A DNA stretch of 64,000 bases, from positions 1 through 64,000 of the forward strand of contig NZ_MUBK01000015.1 of NCBI RefSeq assembly GCF_002127545.1, in the 5' to 3' direction. Both the position numbers and the translations under genes were made by a program. Source of the stretch: Xenorhabdus beddingii (lineage in GTDB: Bacteria > Pseudomonadota > Gammaproteobacteria > Enterobacterales > Enterobacteriaceae). Below, in pieces: positions 21,280-33,627 of this stretch. The notes under the pieces were generated by a model. The model was not told the origin of the DNA. It was given only the letters and a program-made list of their open reading frames with translations, and did no database searches. Position 1 is the first letter of the stretch. Each line of letters begins with the position of its first letter.

Positions 21280-21777
21280 TTATTTAACCTGTTTCAGTAC
21301 TTCTGCGGTGATATCTTTACCAGACGCAGAATACACGGCGGCATTCGCATCAAGAACCAGATCGTAACCTTCTTTACCTGCAACAACTTTGACCGCATCC
21401 TGAATACGGACCAGAATTTTGTTACGTTCTTCTAAGTTGCGATTACGGTGATCATTTTCGAAAGTTTGTGCTTTCTGAGCAAACTGATCGCGTTTCGCCA
21501 CAACATCTTTTTCTAACTTTTCACGCTCACTGGCTTTCATGGTTGAGCCATCACGCTGCAATTTTTGGAGCTTAGTCTGCAAATCTGATTCCATGCGCTG
21601 CAATTCAGTTGCACGACCTTTAAACTCGTTATCCAACTGTTTTGCCACAGCTTCACGGGCTGGTAACTGTTGAAAAACTTCAGCAACGTTCACTAAAGCA
21701 ATTTTATCTGCCGCCTGAACACCCGCAGAGAACGCTAATGCCATACCCAAACCTGCTGCACACAATACTTTTTTCAC
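21280..21777 (-). CDS. skp: Periplasmic chaperone Skp (OmpH)
   Basis: Skp is a trimeric jellyfish-shaped chaperone that carries unfolded outer-membrane proteins across the periplasm to the Bam complex. The signal peptide ends at [10 protein letters not shown] (about residue 22). The mature chain is rich in charged coiled-coil sequence (about residues 45-125), the tentacle arms. At 165 residues it is typical. Its place right after bamA is the conserved order. Confidence 0.95.
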   Translation of the reverse strand: MKKVLCAAGLGMALAFSAGVQAADKIALVNVAEVFQQLPAREAVAKQLDNEFKGRATELQRMESDLQTKLQKLQRDGSTMKASEREKLEKDVVAKRDQFAQKAQTFENDHRNRNLEERNKILVRIQDAVKVVAGKEGYDLVLDANAAVYSASGKDITAEVLKQVK

Positions 21778-21880
21778 TATAAACTCCTTTGACCTACGCT
21801 ATTTTACAGATTGGAAAATTTAGGGCTGATTCCAATTGGCTATTTTATATACCAGTTTAACGCTGAGACTGACCCTAAAT

Positions 21881-21911
21881 ATCGCTCTATATAATAATAG
21901 AGCGATTTTTT
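21881..21911. terminator. Hairpin between bamA and skp
   Basis: A perfect 10-bp stem ATCGCTCTAT/ATAGAGCGAT (21881-21890 with 21897-21906) lies 24 bases after the bamA stop. The strong T-run is on the plus side; on the minus strand only ATTT follows. It may act as a partial attenuator between bamA and skp. Confidence 0.5.
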
Positions 21912-21929
21912 ACCAAAAAAGATTAATTA

Positions 21930-24323
21930 TTACCAAGTTCCGCCAATATTGAACTGGAACTGCTCAGATCTATCACCTTCGTAGTCCTTGATTGGCTTCG
22001 CATAAGAGAAGCTCAATGGCCCTAACGGTGACATCCATTGCAGAGCAATACCCGTCGAAATACGGATATTGTTTGGCTTACTGTAATCAGGCATCCCAGC
22101 GTAAGTCTTAGCCCAGTTAGTATCCCAAACGGTTCCCGCATCCACAAACAACGAAGTTCGAACGGAATTGGAATATTTAGCATCCAGGAATGGCGTTGGG
22201 GTAATCAGTTCAATACTGGCAACCGCCACCGCGTTACCGCCCACCGCATCACGGGATGGGCTATCTTTCACTGGATTAGGCTCACCTTTCTTATCTTTCT
22301 CTAAATAAATCGCTTTCGGGCCGATATTATTCGAACGGAAACCACGCACGCTGCTAGGGCCGCCGGCATAGAAGTTTTCATAGAATGGCATTTCTTTGCC
22401 GCCAAAACCCCCACCATAACCCAGACGGGTACGTCCCATCAGTACCCATGCGCGATCATCGTCAAGAGGGTAATAACCCGAGGAATTCCAGGTGACTTTA
22501 TAGAACTGGTTATTAGAACCAGGGAGCGTCACTTTCGTATCCAGGGACGACCTTAAACCCGACGTCGGGAAGAAACCACGGTCAAGGTTGTTATAAGTCC
22601 ATCCCAATGTCATGGAGAAGTCATTGGTATCGAATGTCGCTTTGTCTTTAAAGTTCGGTTTTTTACCCATTTTCTCCAAATAGCGCCACATCGCCTCTTG
22701 TGGACGCATGTTAGACAGGGAGTTATGAATATAACCCAGCCTCAAGGCCAGAGAGTTATTTTCATTCAATGGGAAACCGAGCACACCTTCAGTACCATAG
22801 GCTCTGTTGGTGTAATTTGAAAGGTCAGCATCATCAGCACGGAAGTTATTGTAGAACACACGTCCGCCCAGACTCACCCCATTGATGGTGAAGTAAGGAT
22901 TGGTCACCGATAAATCGGCCGATGTTGAATAGTCATTCTTGCTGGCGTTGATCCCCACCGAGTTGCCCGTTCCCAGCCAGTTATCCTGTTGGAGACCGAT
23001 TTGGAAACTCACGCCGCTTTCTGTACCAAAACCAACACCAAAGTTCATTGAGCCGGTATTGCGTTCTTTGACCTTGTAAACGATATCAACCTGATCCGGG
23101 CTATTCGGCACACGTTCAGTTTCTACATCAACAGATTCGAAATAACCCAGTCGATTCAGGCGTTCTTTGCCCTTCTCAACCTGATCACTGCCTAACCATG
23201 CCCCTTCCATCTGGCGCATTTCACGACGCAGCACCGAGTCTTTGCTGATGTCATTACCTGTAAAGCGGATTTTGCGCACATAGAAACGGTTGCCGGCATC
23301 GACATTCACATGCAGCTTAACGGTTTTATCCGCATCATTGATTTCAGGCTGAGTCATTACACGAGGATAAGCATAACCATGTTGACCCAGCAGATCTTTG
23401 ATGGCGGTTTCCATCTTGGTCACTTCGGCACCGTTATACAGAGACCCCGGTTCGATCTTAGTCAATTCCTGTATTTGTGACTGATAACCCGCCAAATTAC
23501 CGTTTAAATCAACATCCGTTATTTTATATTGATCACCTTCGGTGATATTCACGGTAATGTAGATGTCTTTCTTATCGGGGGTCAGATTAACTTGAGTTGA
23601 ATCAATGTTGAAACGGGCATAGCCTCGATCAAGATAGAAGCTGCGCAGATTTTCAAGGTCGCCCGCTAATTTCTGTTTCTGATATTTCTGGTCAGCCGTC
23701 ATGTTCCACCAAGGAACGTCGTCCCTAAGCTGGAAATGATTGAGCAGCTCATTGGTAGAGAAGGCTTTATTGCCAACAATATTAATTTGCTGGATTTTGG
23801 CAGAAACACCTTCTGAAAAAACAAGTTTCAAGTCAACACGGTTGCGGGGCAGAGGTGTGACAACCGCTTTCACTGTCGCGCTGTATTTACCAACACTGTA
23901 GTAAAAATCTTCCAGTCCTTTTTCGATATTGGACAGCATCGTGCGGTCAAGGGCTTCACCAACACGAACATGCGAGGCCTCAAGATTCTGCTTAAGCATG
24001 TCATCTTTCACCGACTTGTTACCGGAGAAAGTGATGCTGGCGATAGTTGGCCGTTCTTTTACCTGAACGACAAGTGAATTGCCATCACGTAAGACACGAA
24101 CATCTTCAAAGTTTCCCGTTTCGAACAGTGCGCGGATCATGCGACTGATATCTTCATCGCTAACCGTATCACCCACTCGAACGGGTATGTTCAGTAATGC
24201 TGCACCAACGGTGACACGTTGAAGACCCTCAAAATGAATGTCCTGAACCACGAATCCGTCTGAACCGTATGCAGTGGCGCTGCCGAGCAGCAGCGACGCT
24301 ATGAGCAACTTTTTCATCGCCAT
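21930..24323 (-). CDS. bamA: Outer-membrane protein assembly factor BamA
   Basis: BamA is the essential Omp85 barrel that inserts beta-barrel proteins into the outer membrane. I start at 24323 ([12 protein letters not shown]), which gives a signal peptide cut before SDGFVV and 797 residues. The frame is open 22 codons further upstream but that would bury the signal. Five POTRA domains cover about residues 22-420. The 16-strand barrel follows, with the VRGFRSNN motif (the conserved VRGF/Y) in loop 6 and a C-terminal strand ending FNIGGTW. It follows rseP by 34 bases. Confidence 0.97.
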   Translation of the reverse strand: MAMKKLLIASLLLGSATAYGSDGFVVQDIHFEGLQRVTVGAALLNIPVRVGDTVSDEDISRMIRALFETGNFEDVRVLRDGNSLVVQVKERPTIASITFSGNKSVKDDMLKQNLEASHVRVGEALDRTMLSNIEKGLEDFYYSVGKYSATVKAVVTPLPRNRVDLKLVFSEGVSAKIQQINIVGNKAFSTNELLNHFQLRDDVPWWNMTADQKYQKQKLAGDLENLRSFYLDRGYARFNIDSTQVNLTPDKKDIYITVNITEGDQYKITDVDLNGNLAGYQSQIQELTKIEPGSLYNGAEVTKMETAIKDLLGQHGYAYPRVMTQPEINDADKTVKLHVNVDAGNRFYVRKIRFTGNDISKDSVLRREMRQMEGAWLGSDQVEKGKERLNRLGYFESVDVETERVPNSPDQVDIVYKVKERNTGSMNFGVGFGTESGVSFQIGLQQDNWLGTGNSVGINASKNDYSTSADLSVTNPYFTINGVSLGGRVFYNNFRADDADLSNYTNRAYGTEGVLGFPLNENNSLALRLGYIHNSLSNMRPQEAMWRYLEKMGKKPNFKDKATFDTNDFSMTLGWTYNNLDRGFFPTSGLRSSLDTKVTLPGSNNQFYKVTWNSSGYYPLDDDRAWVLMGRTRLGYGGGFGGKEMPFYENFYAGGPSSVRGFRSNNIGPKAIYLEKDKKGEPNPVKDSPSRDAVGGNAVAVASIELITPTPFLDAKYSNSVRTSLFVDAGTVWDTNWAKTYAGMPDYSKPNNIRISTGIALQWMSPLGPLSFSYAKPIKDYEGDRSEQFQFNIGGTW

Positions 24324-24357
24324 CGTTGTTATGCGTTTTCCTAACCGGTCCCCCGCC

Positions 24358-25710
24358 TTAAATGCGGGAGAAATCATTGAAAAGTGCAAGCCCCATTAAT
24401 AACACCAGCAATATAGCACCAATGCGATAACTGAAGTCTTGTACACGCTCGGAGACTGGCCCTCCCTTGATTTTTTCGATTGCAAGGAAAAGCAAGTGTC
24501 CACCATCTAGTACAGGTAATGGGAACAAGTTAATGATCCCAAGATTAACGCTAATCAGCGCCAAGAACATCAAATAATACACCAAGCCAGAATCGGCTGA
24601 TACTCCGGCACCTTTGGCAATGGAAATCGGACCACTTAAATTATTCAGTTTCACATCACCGACAATTAATTTCCCCGTCATATTGACAGTCAGCTTCATC
24701 AATTGCCAGGTCTTGTCCCCTGCTGCATAAAGGGCAGAAAAAGGTCCGTATTGTTGAATAATTTTATATTCATCCGCCAGTGGGATTACTTTAAGTTCAG
24801 TACCAGCAAATCCTTCCTCACGGTCATTGGATAATTTTTTGACCTCAGGAGTCAGGGTCAGGGAAACCCTTCCACCTGCCCTCGCAACGTCCAATTTTAG
24901 AGGAATATTGGGATTTTTTCTGACAAAAGATGAAAAAGTGTGCCAGACATCGACATCCTGACCATTGACTTTCACGATCCTGTCTCCGGACTGTAAACCC
25001 GCTTTTTCAGCGGGGGAAGCCGGGTAAACTTTCTCCACTTGCGAGCTGAGTCGCGGAACAACAGGCATTATGCCCAAAGACAGCAGGACATCCTGTTTGG
25101 ATGGGTCGAATGCCCATCTCCGCAAATCTAATGTCTTTTGGATACTGTCATTTGCATCCTGTGGCGTGACATCCACAGATACCGATGCCCCACCCACTTT
25201 ACTCACCATCGCAAGACGCACCGAATTCCAATCAGAAGTTTCGATACCATCAACGGCTTTTAGTTCCATTCCAGGCAAAATATTTGCCTGTGCGGCAATG
25301 GAATCAGGCTTAACATCCAGGACTACAGGGCGCACAGAGGGCACACCAATCACAAAAACCAGCCAATAAGCGAGAACTGCCAGAACAAAGTTTGCAATTG
25401 GCCCGGCGCTGATCACTGCCGCACGCTGGCCGATAGTTTTATTATTGAATGCCATGTGACGCCGTTCGGGGGGCACTTCACCCACCCGCTCGTCAAGCAT
25501 TTTGACATATCCCCCAAGGGGGATAAGGGCAATAACGTATTCTGTTCCCTGTTTATCTGTGCGACGCCAAAGCACTTTACCAAACCCGACGGAAAAGCGC
25601 TCAACGTGGATACCGCATCGTCTGGCAACCCAAAAGTGACCAAACTCATGTACGGTGATGAGAACACCCAACGCAACAATAAATGCAGCCAGATTCCAGA
25701 GAATATCCAT
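24358..25710 (-). CDS. rseP: Sigma-E regulator site-2 protease RseP
   Basis: RseP is an inner-membrane zinc protease that cuts anti-sigma factor RseA within the membrane after DegS, releasing sigma E. It also clears leftover signal peptides. The HEFGH zinc motif is near residue 22, and the LDG motif in [12 protein letters not shown] lies near residue 400. Two periplasmic PDZ domains lie between the transmembrane segments. At 450 residues it is normal. It lies between cdsA and bamA. Confidence 0.96.
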   Translation of the reverse strand: MDILWNLAAFIVALGVLITVHEFGHFWVARRCGIHVERFSVGFGKVLWRRTDKQGTEYVIALIPLGGYVKMLDERVGEVPPERRHMAFNNKTIGQRAAVISAGPIANFVLAVLAYWLVFVIGVPSVRPVVLDVKPDSIAAQANILPGMELKAVDGIETSDWNSVRLAMVSKVGGASVSVDVTPQDANDSIQKTLDLRRWAFDPSKQDVLLSLGIMPVVPRLSSQVEKVYPASPAEKAGLQSGDRIVKVNGQDVDVWHTFSSFVRKNPNIPLKLDVARAGGRVSLTLTPEVKKLSNDREEGFAGTELKVIPLADEYKIIQQYGPFSALYAAGDKTWQLMKLTVNMTGKLIVGDVKLNNLSGPISIAKGAGVSADSGLVYYLMFLALISVNLGIINLFPLPVLDGGHLLFLAIEKIKGGPVSERVQDFSYRIGAILLVLLMGLALFNDFSRI

Positions 25711-25719
25711 TATGTACCT

Positions 25720-26583
25720 TCAGAGAGTAAATCCAGAAGAAATTAACATTATCAGACCAGCAAATACAGGAATTGCCGCAGTTAAGCTATCCACCCTGTC
25801 CATGACACCCCCATGCCCCGGAATTAAATGACTGCTGTCTTTGATCCCTGATTCCCGCTTGAACATGCTTTCTGTCAAATCACCAAAAACCGAGGCAATG
25901 ACGACTATTGCAGAAATTAACAACAAGTGTTCCGGCATGGCAGGTACTGGAGCAAATTTACTGAACAGCCATGAAATCAGCGCAGCAGTCAACAGCCCGC
26001 CAACCAGTCCTTCAAGTGTCTTGCCCGGTGACACTTTGGGCGCCATTTTATGTTTACCCATAGTGCGACCGACAATATACGCACCTGAATCGGCAGCCCA
26101 GACCAGCAACATGACATACAGCAGCCACCACGCTCCATCATAGGTATTGTTTTCATAGCCTTGGGTACGGAGTACCATCATTCCACAATAAAATGGCACG
26201 ATAGTCAGAACACCAAATAGCAGACGCAAAGCAACCGATGATTTCCAGATGGAAGCAGAAGCAGGGTAAGTAATCACCAATAAAATTGCAGCTCCCCACC
26301 AAAGCAGACCAGCCCACAACAGATATGCAACTTGTGGCTTTTCAATAAGATGAGAAAAATCCGACAAAGAGTATTGTAAGGCCAATAATCCTACGGCAAA
26401 TAACACAGCCAGCGTAATACGTTTAGCTTGAGTGAAAAGGCCAGCAAATTGCCCCCATTCCCATGCAGCAAGCGCTGAAACAGCAATCACAACCAACCCG
26501 AATCCGGATGGGGGGAGGAAAAACAGGGCTGCTACAACCAGTGGAATCAATATCAACGTAGTTAAAAGACGGTACTTCAGCAA
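25720..26583 (-). CDS. cdsA: Phosphatidate cytidylyltransferase
   Basis: CdsA makes CDP-diacylglycerol from phosphatidate and CTP, the branch point of phospholipid synthesis. The 287-residue protein has about eight transmembrane segments. The family signature SMFKRESGIKDSSHLIPGHGGVMDRVDS is present near residues 235-262. It lies between uppS and rseP with gaps of nine bases on both sides. Confidence 0.96.
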   Translation of the reverse strand: MLKYRLLTTLILIPLVVAALFFLPPSGFGLVVIAVSALAAWEWGQFAGLFTQAKRITLAVLFAVGLLALQYSLSDFSHLIEKPQVAYLLWAGLLWWGAAILLVITYPASASIWKSSVALRLLFGVLTIVPFYCGMMVLRTQGYENNTYDGAWWLLYVMLLVWAADSGAYIVGRTMGKHKMAPKVSPGKTLEGLVGGLLTAALISWLFSKFAPVPAMPEHLLLISAIVVIASVFGDLTESMFKRESGIKDSSHLIPGHGGVMDRVDSLTAAIPVFAGLIMLISSGFTL

Positions 26584-26592
26584 GTTCTCCTC

Positions 26593-27345
26593 CTATGATC
26601 CCACTTCGGCATCGTCTGGTGTTCCGCCAAATCGGCGTTCTCGTTTGGCAAAGGCATTAATCGCACCTTCAAAAGAAGTTTCATCAAAATCAGGCCAAAG
26701 TATATCGGTAAAATACAATTCTGCATAAGCGATCTGCCATAACAGAAAATTACTGATACGATGTTCGCCTCCGGTTCTAATCACCAGATCAACTTCCGGC
26801 TGCTGACTTAAATTGATAAAGTTGCCAACCGTCACCTCGTTAATCTCTTCAAGAGTCAGTTCATTTGAGTTAATTTTTTCAGCGATTTGCTTAATACCCT
26901 GAACCAAATCCCAACGCCCGCCATAGTTAGCGGCAATATTAAGCTGCAATCCGGTATTGCCTGCGGTCAATTCAACTGAACGGCGAATACGTTCCTGCAA
27001 TCGTGAGCTAAAACGGCCAATATCACCAATCACAGACAATTTCACATTGTGTTTATGCAGGCTCTTTACTTCATTATCAAGAGCAAAAACAAACAACTCC
27101 ATCAATGAACTGACTTCCTGCTGTGGGCGATTCCAGTTTTCACTGCTGAAGGCATATAGAGTCAATGATTCAATGTTATGTTTAACTGAAAAACTCACGG
27201 CACTCCGCACAGCTTTAATGCCTGCACGATGGCCAAAGACTCTTAATTTGCCGCGTTTTTTTGCCCAGCGACCATTACCATCCATAATGATGGCGACATG
27301 TCTGGGCAACGTTGGCAATGAGTCACTATCACTGGGAGATATCAC
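26593..27345 (-). CDS. uppS: Undecaprenyl diphosphate synthase
   Basis: UppS (IspU) condenses eight isopentenyl units on farnesyl diphosphate to give the lipid carrier for peptidoglycan and O-antigen. The 250-residue cytoplasmic enzyme shows IIMDGNGRWAKKRG (about residues 19-32, catalytic Asp), GHRAG, SSENWNRP and the C-terminal RTGGEHRISNFLLWQ motif that binds pyrophosphate. It is the first gene of a tight run leading to bamA. Confidence 0.96.
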   Translation of the reverse strand: MISPSDSDSLPTLPRHVAIIMDGNGRWAKKRGKLRVFGHRAGIKAVRSAVSFSVKHNIESLTLYAFSSENWNRPQQEVSSLMELFVFALDNEVKSLHKHNVKLSVIGDIGRFSSRLQERIRRSVELTAGNTGLQLNIAANYGGRWDLVQGIKQIAEKINSNELTLEEINEVTVGNFINLSQQPEVDLVIRTGGEHRISNFLLWQIAYAELYFTDILWPDFDETSFEGAINAFAKRERRFGGTPDDAEVGS

Positions 27346-27366
27346 TCAAAATAATCCTTAAATAAC

Positions 27367-27427
27367 GATACCTTTCGTCTTTCAAATTGCCGCCTTATTG
27401 GCGGCATCTTGAAATTCATGGGGTATA
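27367..27427. repeat. Palindromic intergenic repeat, copy B
   Basis: This 61-bp element runs from GGTAT-type to GGGTATA ends, with inner arms TTTCAAATTGCCGCC and GGCGGCATCTTGAAA that can fold into a long hairpin. On the reverse strand it aligns closely with the copy at 53709. It lies between dxr and uppS. Confidence 0.7.
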
Positions 27428-27461
27428 AGCTGGCTTTTCAATGAATTCAAAATTCCAAACA

Positions 27462-27499
27462 TAAAAAAGCCGTGTTACGTGTCAATTACTCTCACGGCT
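27462..27499 (-). terminator. Rho-independent terminator of dxr
   Basis: On the minus strand a 7-bp stem AGCCGTG/CACGGCT (27493-27499 with 27468-27474) is followed by TTTTT. It lies about 165 bases after the dxr stop. A further CCACGGCT just upstream offers an alternative pairing. Confidence 0.55.
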
Positions 27500-27665
27500 A
27501 CCACGGCTATTTCTGGCACGGCCTGAATGAAAGCCTTTGTCTTTGGCACGCACTAGCAGAACGCGGATACCAAAACTAAATCGGCTATTATAACAACTAT
27601 AATGTACCCGCGAACTATATCATTTGCCCAAACGCAAACAAACACATACTTATTAACAAAACTCG

Positions 27666-28862
27666 CTATTTGGCAAAAATTCTGATGGTTTCTCTCGCTA
27701 AGATTCTTGCTGTATTATCGATTTCTAAGACCTCTTCAATGCTTTGAGGTTCAGATAAATGTAATTTTTCGACGACCTGACGATTGATTGCCGCGATATC
27801 TGTGAAACGGATTCCATCTTTCAAAAAAACATCAACGGTTTCTTCATTAGCTGCATTCAGGGCCGTTGTTGCAGCCTGTCCTTGATGACAAGCCTCAATG
27901 GCTAATTTTAGACAAGGGTAACGTTGATAATCGAGGGCTTCGAAGGTCAGCCTGCTCAGTTCGGCAAAATCCAATGGTTTTGCACCAGATGGAATACGGT
28001 TGGGATAAGCCATGGCATAAGCGATTGGAGTACACATATCCTGTGTTCCCAACTGTGCAATGATGCTGCCATCCTGATAGCGAACCATTGAATGGATGAC
28101 GGATTGAGGATGCAGCAAGACTTCCATTTCATCGGCAGACGCATTGAACAGGTAACGTGCTTCGATGTATTCCAGCCCTTTGTTCATCATCGTGGCAGAA
28201 TCAACAGAAATCTTACGCCCCATTGACCAAATAGGATGAGCACACGCTTCATCTGGCGTGACATCAGGCAGCACTTCCAGGGGCGTTTTGCGGAACGGCC
28301 CACCTGATCCCGTCAGGATAATGCTGGAAATGCCGTAATCTTTCAAATTAACATTGCCAAGATTATGCTGAACCGCCTCTGGCAGGCTTTGAAAAATGGC
28401 ATTATGTTCACTATCGATGGGTAACAGTTGCGCTTTGTACTGAGCGACTGCATCCATAAACAGACGCCCGCTGGTGATCAGCGATTCCTTATTGGCCAGC
28501 AGAACTTGTTTTCCCTTACGGATAGCCGCCAATGTCGGCAACAACCCTGCAACCCCAACAATGGCAGACATGACCTGATCGACGTCTTCCAGTGCCGCTA
28601 AATCACAAATAGCCTCTTTGCCGGACAGTACTTCGGTTTGACTTCCCTGCTCCTGCAATAACTGGCGCAGAGCCTTTGCTGAGTGTTCATCTGCCATCGC
28701 CGCATATTGAGGGTTAAATTCCCGGCACTGTTGTGCCATCACTTCAATATTTTTCCCGGCTGCGAGTGCGACTACGCTGAATTTTGTTGGGTTATTTCGG
28801 ACAACAGCAAGCGTACTTTTCCCAATCGAACCCGTTGAGCCAAGAATAGTTAACCGTTTCAT
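27666..28862 (-). CDS. dxr: 1-deoxy-D-xylulose 5-phosphate reductoisomerase
   Basis: Dxr (IspC) makes 2-C-methyl-D-erythritol 4-phosphate with NADPH, the committed step of the MEP isoprenoid pathway, and is the fosmidomycin target. The 398-residue protein has the NADPH motif [11 protein letters not shown] (about residues 8-18), the substrate loop [11 protein letters not shown] and the GPFRK and [14 protein letters not shown] blocks. It lies between uppS and frr as in E. coli, separated by terminators on each side. Confidence 0.97.
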   Translation of the reverse strand: MKRLTILGSTGSIGKSTLAVVRNNPTKFSVVALAAGKNIEVMAQQCREFNPQYAAMADEHSAKALRQLLQEQGSQTEVLSGKEAICDLAALEDVDQVMSAIVGVAGLLPTLAAIRKGKQVLLANKESLITSGRLFMDAVAQYKAQLLPIDSEHNAIFQSLPEAVQHNLGNVNLKDYGISSIILTGSGGPFRKTPLEVLPDVTPDEACAHPIWSMGRKISVDSATMMNKGLEYIEARYLFNASADEMEVLLHPQSVIHSMVRYQDGSIIAQLGTQDMCTPIAYAMAYPNRIPSGAKPLDFAELSRLTFEALDYQRYPCLKLAIEACHQGQAATTALNAANEETVDVFLKDGIRFTDIAAINRQVVEKLHLSEPQSIEEVLEIDNTARILARETIRIFAK

Positions 28863-28982
28863 TTTTATACTCTGAATAATGCTACTGATCTAAAATCGTA
28901 ATAGTTTGAGTGGTACAGATTGCGATGTCCATCACTTGAGAAAGAAATGTGATACGAAGTGTAATACCAAGAACAAGAATAA

Positions 28983-29012
28983 GAACAACGCCGCAAAATT
29001 GCGGCGTTGTTC
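28983..29012 (-). terminator. Rho-independent terminator of frr
   Basis: A perfect 14-bp GC-rich stem (28983-28996 with 28999-29012) with a 2-base centre is followed on the minus strand by TTATTCTT. It lies 28 bases after the frr stop and separates frr from dxr. Confidence 0.8.
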
Positions 29013-29039
29013 CTATAAGCTGAATTCATGCAATGACAA

Positions 29040-29597
29040 TTAGAAATCCATCAATTCGGTTTCTTTATTTGCCAGTGCTTCATCAACCTTCTTAATGAAG
29101 TTATCAGTCAGTTTCTGAATGTCGTCCTGTGAACGACGTTCTTCATCTTCACTGATTTCTTTATCTTTCAACAATGCCTTGACCTTGTCGTTGGCATCAC
29201 GACGAATGTTACGGATAGAGACACGCCCCTGTTCCGCTTCGCCACGAACAACCTTGATGAGATCCTTACGGCGTTCTTCTGTCAGTGCGGGCAGTGGAAC
29301 ACGGATAATGGTTCCGGCAGAAGAGGGATTCAGCCCCAAATCAGAAGCCATAATGGCTTTTTCAACAGCCGGAGTCATAGAACGGTCAAATACCGTAATT
29401 GCTAAAGTGCGGGCATCTTCTGCAACGACGTTTGCAATCTGACGCAATGGGGTCGCAGCGCCATAATATTCAACGTTGATGCCATCCAACAGGCTGGGAG
29501 AAGCACGGCCAGTACGAATCTTGTTGATTTGGTTTTTCAGTGCTTCGACGCTTTTTTCCATGCGGTCTTGTGCGTCTTTTTTAATTTCATTAATCAC
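29040..29597 (-). CDS. frr: Ribosome recycling factor
   Basis: RRF splits post-termination ribosomes together with EF-G. I start at the GTG at 29597, which gives the standard 185 residues beginning (M)[19 protein letters not shown] and has AAGGG eight bases upstream. The frame is open further upstream to an ATG at 29666, but those 23 codons do not match the family. The signature [15 protein letters not shown] lies near residues 25-40 and the C terminus ends KETELMDF. Confidence 0.95.
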   Translation of the reverse strand: MINEIKKDAQDRMEKSVEALKNQINKIRTGRASPSLLDGINVEYYGAATPLRQIANVVAEDARTLAITVFDRSMTPAVEKAIMASDLGLNPSSAGTIIRVPLPALTEERRKDLIKVVRGEAEQGRVSIRNIRRDANDKVKALLKDKEISEDEERRSQDDIQKLTDNFIKKVDEALANKETELMDF

Positions 29598-29756
29598 GTT
29601 ATAAACCCTTGGGAGATGTTTATTTTTTTTAGCCACATACGCGTAATTAGCAGATAGACAAATCAAATACGCTGATGAATAAGTGGCCCTGTGTCATTTA
29701 ATTTGGCGCATCAGGATGCTGATCATACCGTCAAACTTCACGGGTGTCTCTGAGCA

Positions 29757-30485
29757 TTATGAGTTAGAAATCAGCGTACCCTCACTTTCTCCCATCACAA
29801 CTCGACGAAGTGCGCCTGGTTTATTCATATTAAAGACACGAATTGGCAGGTTATGGTCACGAGCCAACGTAAAGGCCGCCAGATCCATCACTTTCAATTC
29901 ACGCTCCAATACGTCCTGATATGCAAGCTCGCTGTAGAGCACCGCTTCAGGGTCTTTTGCCGGATCAGCGGAGTAAACGCCATCAACTTTAGTCGCTTTT
30001 AACACAACATCCGCTTCGATTTCAATGCCACGCAGACAGGCAGCGGAATCAGTGGTAAAGAACGGGTTGCCAGTACCCGCAGAGAAAATAACAACACGAC
30101 CGTGACGCAGTAAGCTGATCGCCTCAGCCCAGCTATAATTGTCACACACCCCATTCAATGGAATAGCGGACATCAAACGAGCGTTCACATAGGCGCGGTG
30201 CAATGCATCCCGCATCGCCAAGCCGTTCATCACGGTCGCCAACATGCCCATGTGGTCGCCTACTACACGGTTCATTCCTGCCTGTGCCAATCCGGCACCA
30301 CGAAACAGGTTACCTCCTCCAATAACGACACCGACCTGAATACCCAGCTCAACCAATTCTTTGATTTCCTGAGCCATGCGGTCTAAGACTCTAGCGTCGA
30401 TACCAAAACCTTCTTCGCCTTGCAGGGCTTCTCCACTGAGCTTAAGCAGGATTCTCTGATATACGGGTTTTGCATTGGTTGCCAT
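29757..30485 (-). CDS. pyrH: Uridylate kinase
   Basis: PyrH phosphorylates UMP to UDP and is allosterically controlled by GTP and UTP. It belongs to the amino-acid kinase fold, with KLSGEALQG (about residues 14-22), [10 protein letters not shown] (about 53-62), [13 protein letters not shown] and [13 protein letters not shown]. At 242 residues it is normal. The order tsf-pyrH-frr is conserved. Confidence 0.97.
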   Translation of the reverse strand: MATNAKPVYQRILLKLSGEALQGEEGFGIDARVLDRMAQEIKELVELGIQVGVVIGGGNLFRGAGLAQAGMNRVVGDHMGMLATVMNGLAMRDALHRAYVNARLMSAIPLNGVCDNYSWAEAISLLRHGRVVIFSAGTGNPFFTTDSAACLRGIEIEADVVLKATKVDGVYSADPAKDPEAVLYSELAYQDVLERELKVMDLAAFTLARDHNLPIRVFNMNKPGALRRVVMGESEGTLISNS

Positions 30486-30590
30486 GGTGTTCAGTCCTAA
30501 GCAGATAAGGATTATTGGGGATTTATTACGATTGACTCAATCACTGCACATCCATGCTCTATTCAGCCCAGATGTAAAATTCATGTCGAG

Positions 30591-30622
30591 ATAAAACAGA
30601 ACCGCCAATCGGCGGCTCCGTT
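30591..30622 (-). terminator. Rho-independent terminator of rpsB-tsf
   Basis: On the minus strand a 12-bp stem with two G-U pairs (30611-30622 with 30595-30606) and a GATT loop is followed by TTTTAT. The mismatches seen on the plus strand become G-U pairs only on the minus strand, which fixes its direction. It lies nine bases after the tsf stop. Confidence 0.85.
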
Positions 30623-30630
30623 TAAGAAAA

Positions 30631-31488
30631 TTAAGACTGTTTGCTCATGGCAGCAACTTCTGCCGCGAAATCAGCTTCAACTTTCTCAATACCTTCACCC
30701 ACTTCGAAGCGGATGAAGTTGATCACTTTAGCATTATTTTCTTTCAGCAGGTCGCCAACAGATTTGCTTGGATCCATAACGAAATTCTGACCAGTCAGAG
30801 AGATTTCGCCGGTGAATTTGTTCATACGGCCAGAAACCATTTTCTCTGCGATTTCGCGAGGCTTGCCAGACTGCATTGCGATGTCCAGCTGGATCTGATG
30901 CTCACGCTCAACAACGTCAGCCGGAACGTCAGTTGGGTTCACATATTCTGGTTTGCTTGCAGCAACGTGCATAGCAACGTGTTTGATCAGCTCTTCGTTT
31001 GCGCCTTCAGCAGCAACCAGAACACCGATACGAGCGCCGTGCAGGTAAGAACCTACCGCTTCGCCTTCCAGAATTTCAACGCGACGGATGTTGATGTTTT
31101 CACCGATTTTCGCTACCAGATTAGCGCGCTGTTCTTCGAACTTAGCTTTCAGTGCATCGATGTCAGCGTTTTTGTCAGCCATTACGGAAGCCATCACTTC
31201 TTTACCAAACGCCAGGAAGCCAGCATCTTTAGCAACAAAGTCAGTTTCACAGTTCAGTTCAACAATACCTGCGAATTTAGCATCAGCAGCAACTTCAGTC
31301 AGGATAACGCCTTCAGCAGCAACACGGCCTGCTTTCTTAGCCGCTTTTGCCTGACCTGATTTACGCATGTTATCGATAGCCAGCTCGATATCACCATTTG
31401 CTTCAACCAGTGCTTTTTTACATTCCATCATGCCTGCGCCAGTACGCTCACGCAGTTCTTTTACCAGAGCAGCGGTAATGTCAGCCAT
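30631..31488 (-). CDS. tsf: Translation elongation factor Ts
   Basis: EF-Ts recycles EF-Tu by GDP exchange. The 285-residue protein has the N-terminal UBA-like region [25 protein letters not shown] and the TDFV motif in [13 protein letters not shown] (about residues 78-90) that contacts EF-Tu. It lies downstream of rpsB across an attenuator-like hairpin. Confidence 0.97.
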   Translation of the reverse strand: MADITAALVKELRERTGAGMMECKKALVEANGDIELAIDNMRKSGQAKAAKKAGRVAAEGVILTEVAADAKFAGIVELNCETDFVAKDAGFLAFGKEVMASVMADKNADIDALKAKFEEQRANLVAKIGENINIRRVEILEGEAVGSYLHGARIGVLVAAEGANEELIKHVAMHVAASKPEYVNPTDVPADVVEREHQIQLDIAMQSGKPREIAEKMVSGRMNKFTGEISLTGQNFVMDPSKSVGDLLKENNAKVINFIRFEVGEGIEKVEADFAAEVAAMSKQS

Positions 31489-31569
31489 TTGTTTTATTCC
31501 TCGATGTGTCTCGCGGGAGATAATATTCCGCGGGGATAGTTCTATATCAGAATAGTTCTATATCAGATA

Positions 31570-31597
31570 TGTAAAGGGGGGCCATAACAGGCCCCCC
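31570..31597 (-). terminator. Attenuator between rpsB and tsf
   Basis: An 8-bp all-GC stem GGGGGGCC/GGCCCCCC (31576-31583 with 31590-31597) is followed on the minus strand by TTTAC. The weak T-run suggests partial termination, allowing a different yield of S2 and EF-Ts. Confidence 0.65.
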
Positions 31598-31656
31598 TAA
31601 CCAATATATTTCAATACCTGGTCAATAAGGGCTCAAAAATAACTGAGCATGCCTTA

Positions 31657-32627
<971 letters not shown>

Positions 32628-32766
32628 CATTTGTTACAGCTTTCTGGTCGACAGCCAGCCAACAGTTATTGGCAGACATTCGGTGGGCTGATACCATTAA
32701 CGACAGCATTTTTCCTTCGTTAATATCAAGTGGTCGGTGATTTTCCGACTTAAATGGACCCATTTC

Positions 32767-33564
32767 ATGGCTATTTCTATCAAAACAGAAGAAGACATTC
32801 AGAAAATGCGTGTTGCCGGACGTCTGGCAGCCGAAGTTCTGGAAATGATCGAACCTTACATTAAGGCGGGTGTCACTACAGGTGAACTTGATCGCATCTG
32901 TCACAAACACATTACCGAAAACCAACAGGCTGTTTCTGCCTGTCTGGGTTATCACGGCTTCCCAAAATCCGTCTGTATTTCCGTCAATGACGTTATTTGC
33001 CACGGAATTCCGAGTGATGACAAAGTGCTGAAAGGGGGTGATATCGTCAACATTGATGTTACTGTCATCAAAGATGAATTCCACGGCGATACCTCCAAAA
33101 TGTTCATCGTCGGCAAACCCACCATTCAGGGTGAACGCCTGTGCCGTGTGACACAGGAAAGCCTGTACCTTGCCCTGAAAATGGTTAAACCCGGCATCCG
33201 TCTGCGTACCATTGGCAAGGCCATTCAGCAATTTGTGGAAAGTCAGGATTATTCCGTTGTCCGCGAATACTGCGGTCACGGTATCGGTAGAGTCTTCCAC
33301 GAAGAGCCGCACGTTCTACATTATGATGCGGATGATGGCGGTGTTGTACTGCAAAAAGGCATGGCATTCACCATTGAACCGATGGTCAATGCCGGCGATT
33401 TCCGCATCCGCACCATGAAAGATGGCTGGACGGTGAAAACCAAAGATCGTGGCTGGTCCGCGCAATATGAGCATACCCTTGTCGTGACCGACAAGGGTTG
33501 TGAAATCATGACATGGCGCAAAGAAGAAGAGTCACATATTTCAGCGGTACTGATTAACGCATAA
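32767..33564 (+). CDS. map: Methionine aminopeptidase, type I
   Basis: Map removes the initiator methionine from nascent proteins. I start at 32767 (MAISIKTEEDIQKMRVAGR), giving 265 residues. An ATG ten codons upstream is open but does not match the family. The metal ligands lie in VNIDVTVIKDEFHGDTSKM (two Asp), GHGIGRVFHEEPHV (His), FTIEPMV (Glu) and SAQYEHTLVVT (Glu). It is divergent from rpsB, as in E. coli. Confidence 0.97.
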   Translation: MAISIKTEEDIQKMRVAGRLAAEVLEMIEPYIKAGVTTGELDRICHKHITENQQAVSACLGYHGFPKSVCISVNDVICHGIPSDDKVLKGGDIVNIDVTVIKDEFHGDTSKMFIVGKPTIQGERLCRVTQESLYLALKMVKPGIRLRTIGKAIQQFVESQDYSVVREYCGHGIGRVFHEEPHVLHYDADDGGVVLQKGMAFTIEPMVNAGDFRIRTMKDGWTVKTKDRGWSAQYEHTLVVTDKGCEIMTWRKEEESHISAVLINA

Positions 33565-33600
33565 CAGCCTGCTGAAAATAAGCGGAAAACAGAATAGCAA

Positions 33601-33627
33601 AAGCCCAATATTAAGTTGGGCTTTATC
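33601..33627 (+). terminator. Rho-independent terminator of map
   Basis: An 8-bp stem AAGCCCAA/TTGGGCTT (33601-33608 with 33616-33623) with a 7-base loop is followed by TATC, a poor T-run. It lies 37 bases after the map stop. Confidence 0.7.

Noticed and set aside
24324-24389. A longer bamA start at 24389
   Set aside because: It would add 22 residues before a clear signal peptide and overlap rseP. The start at 24323 matches the family.
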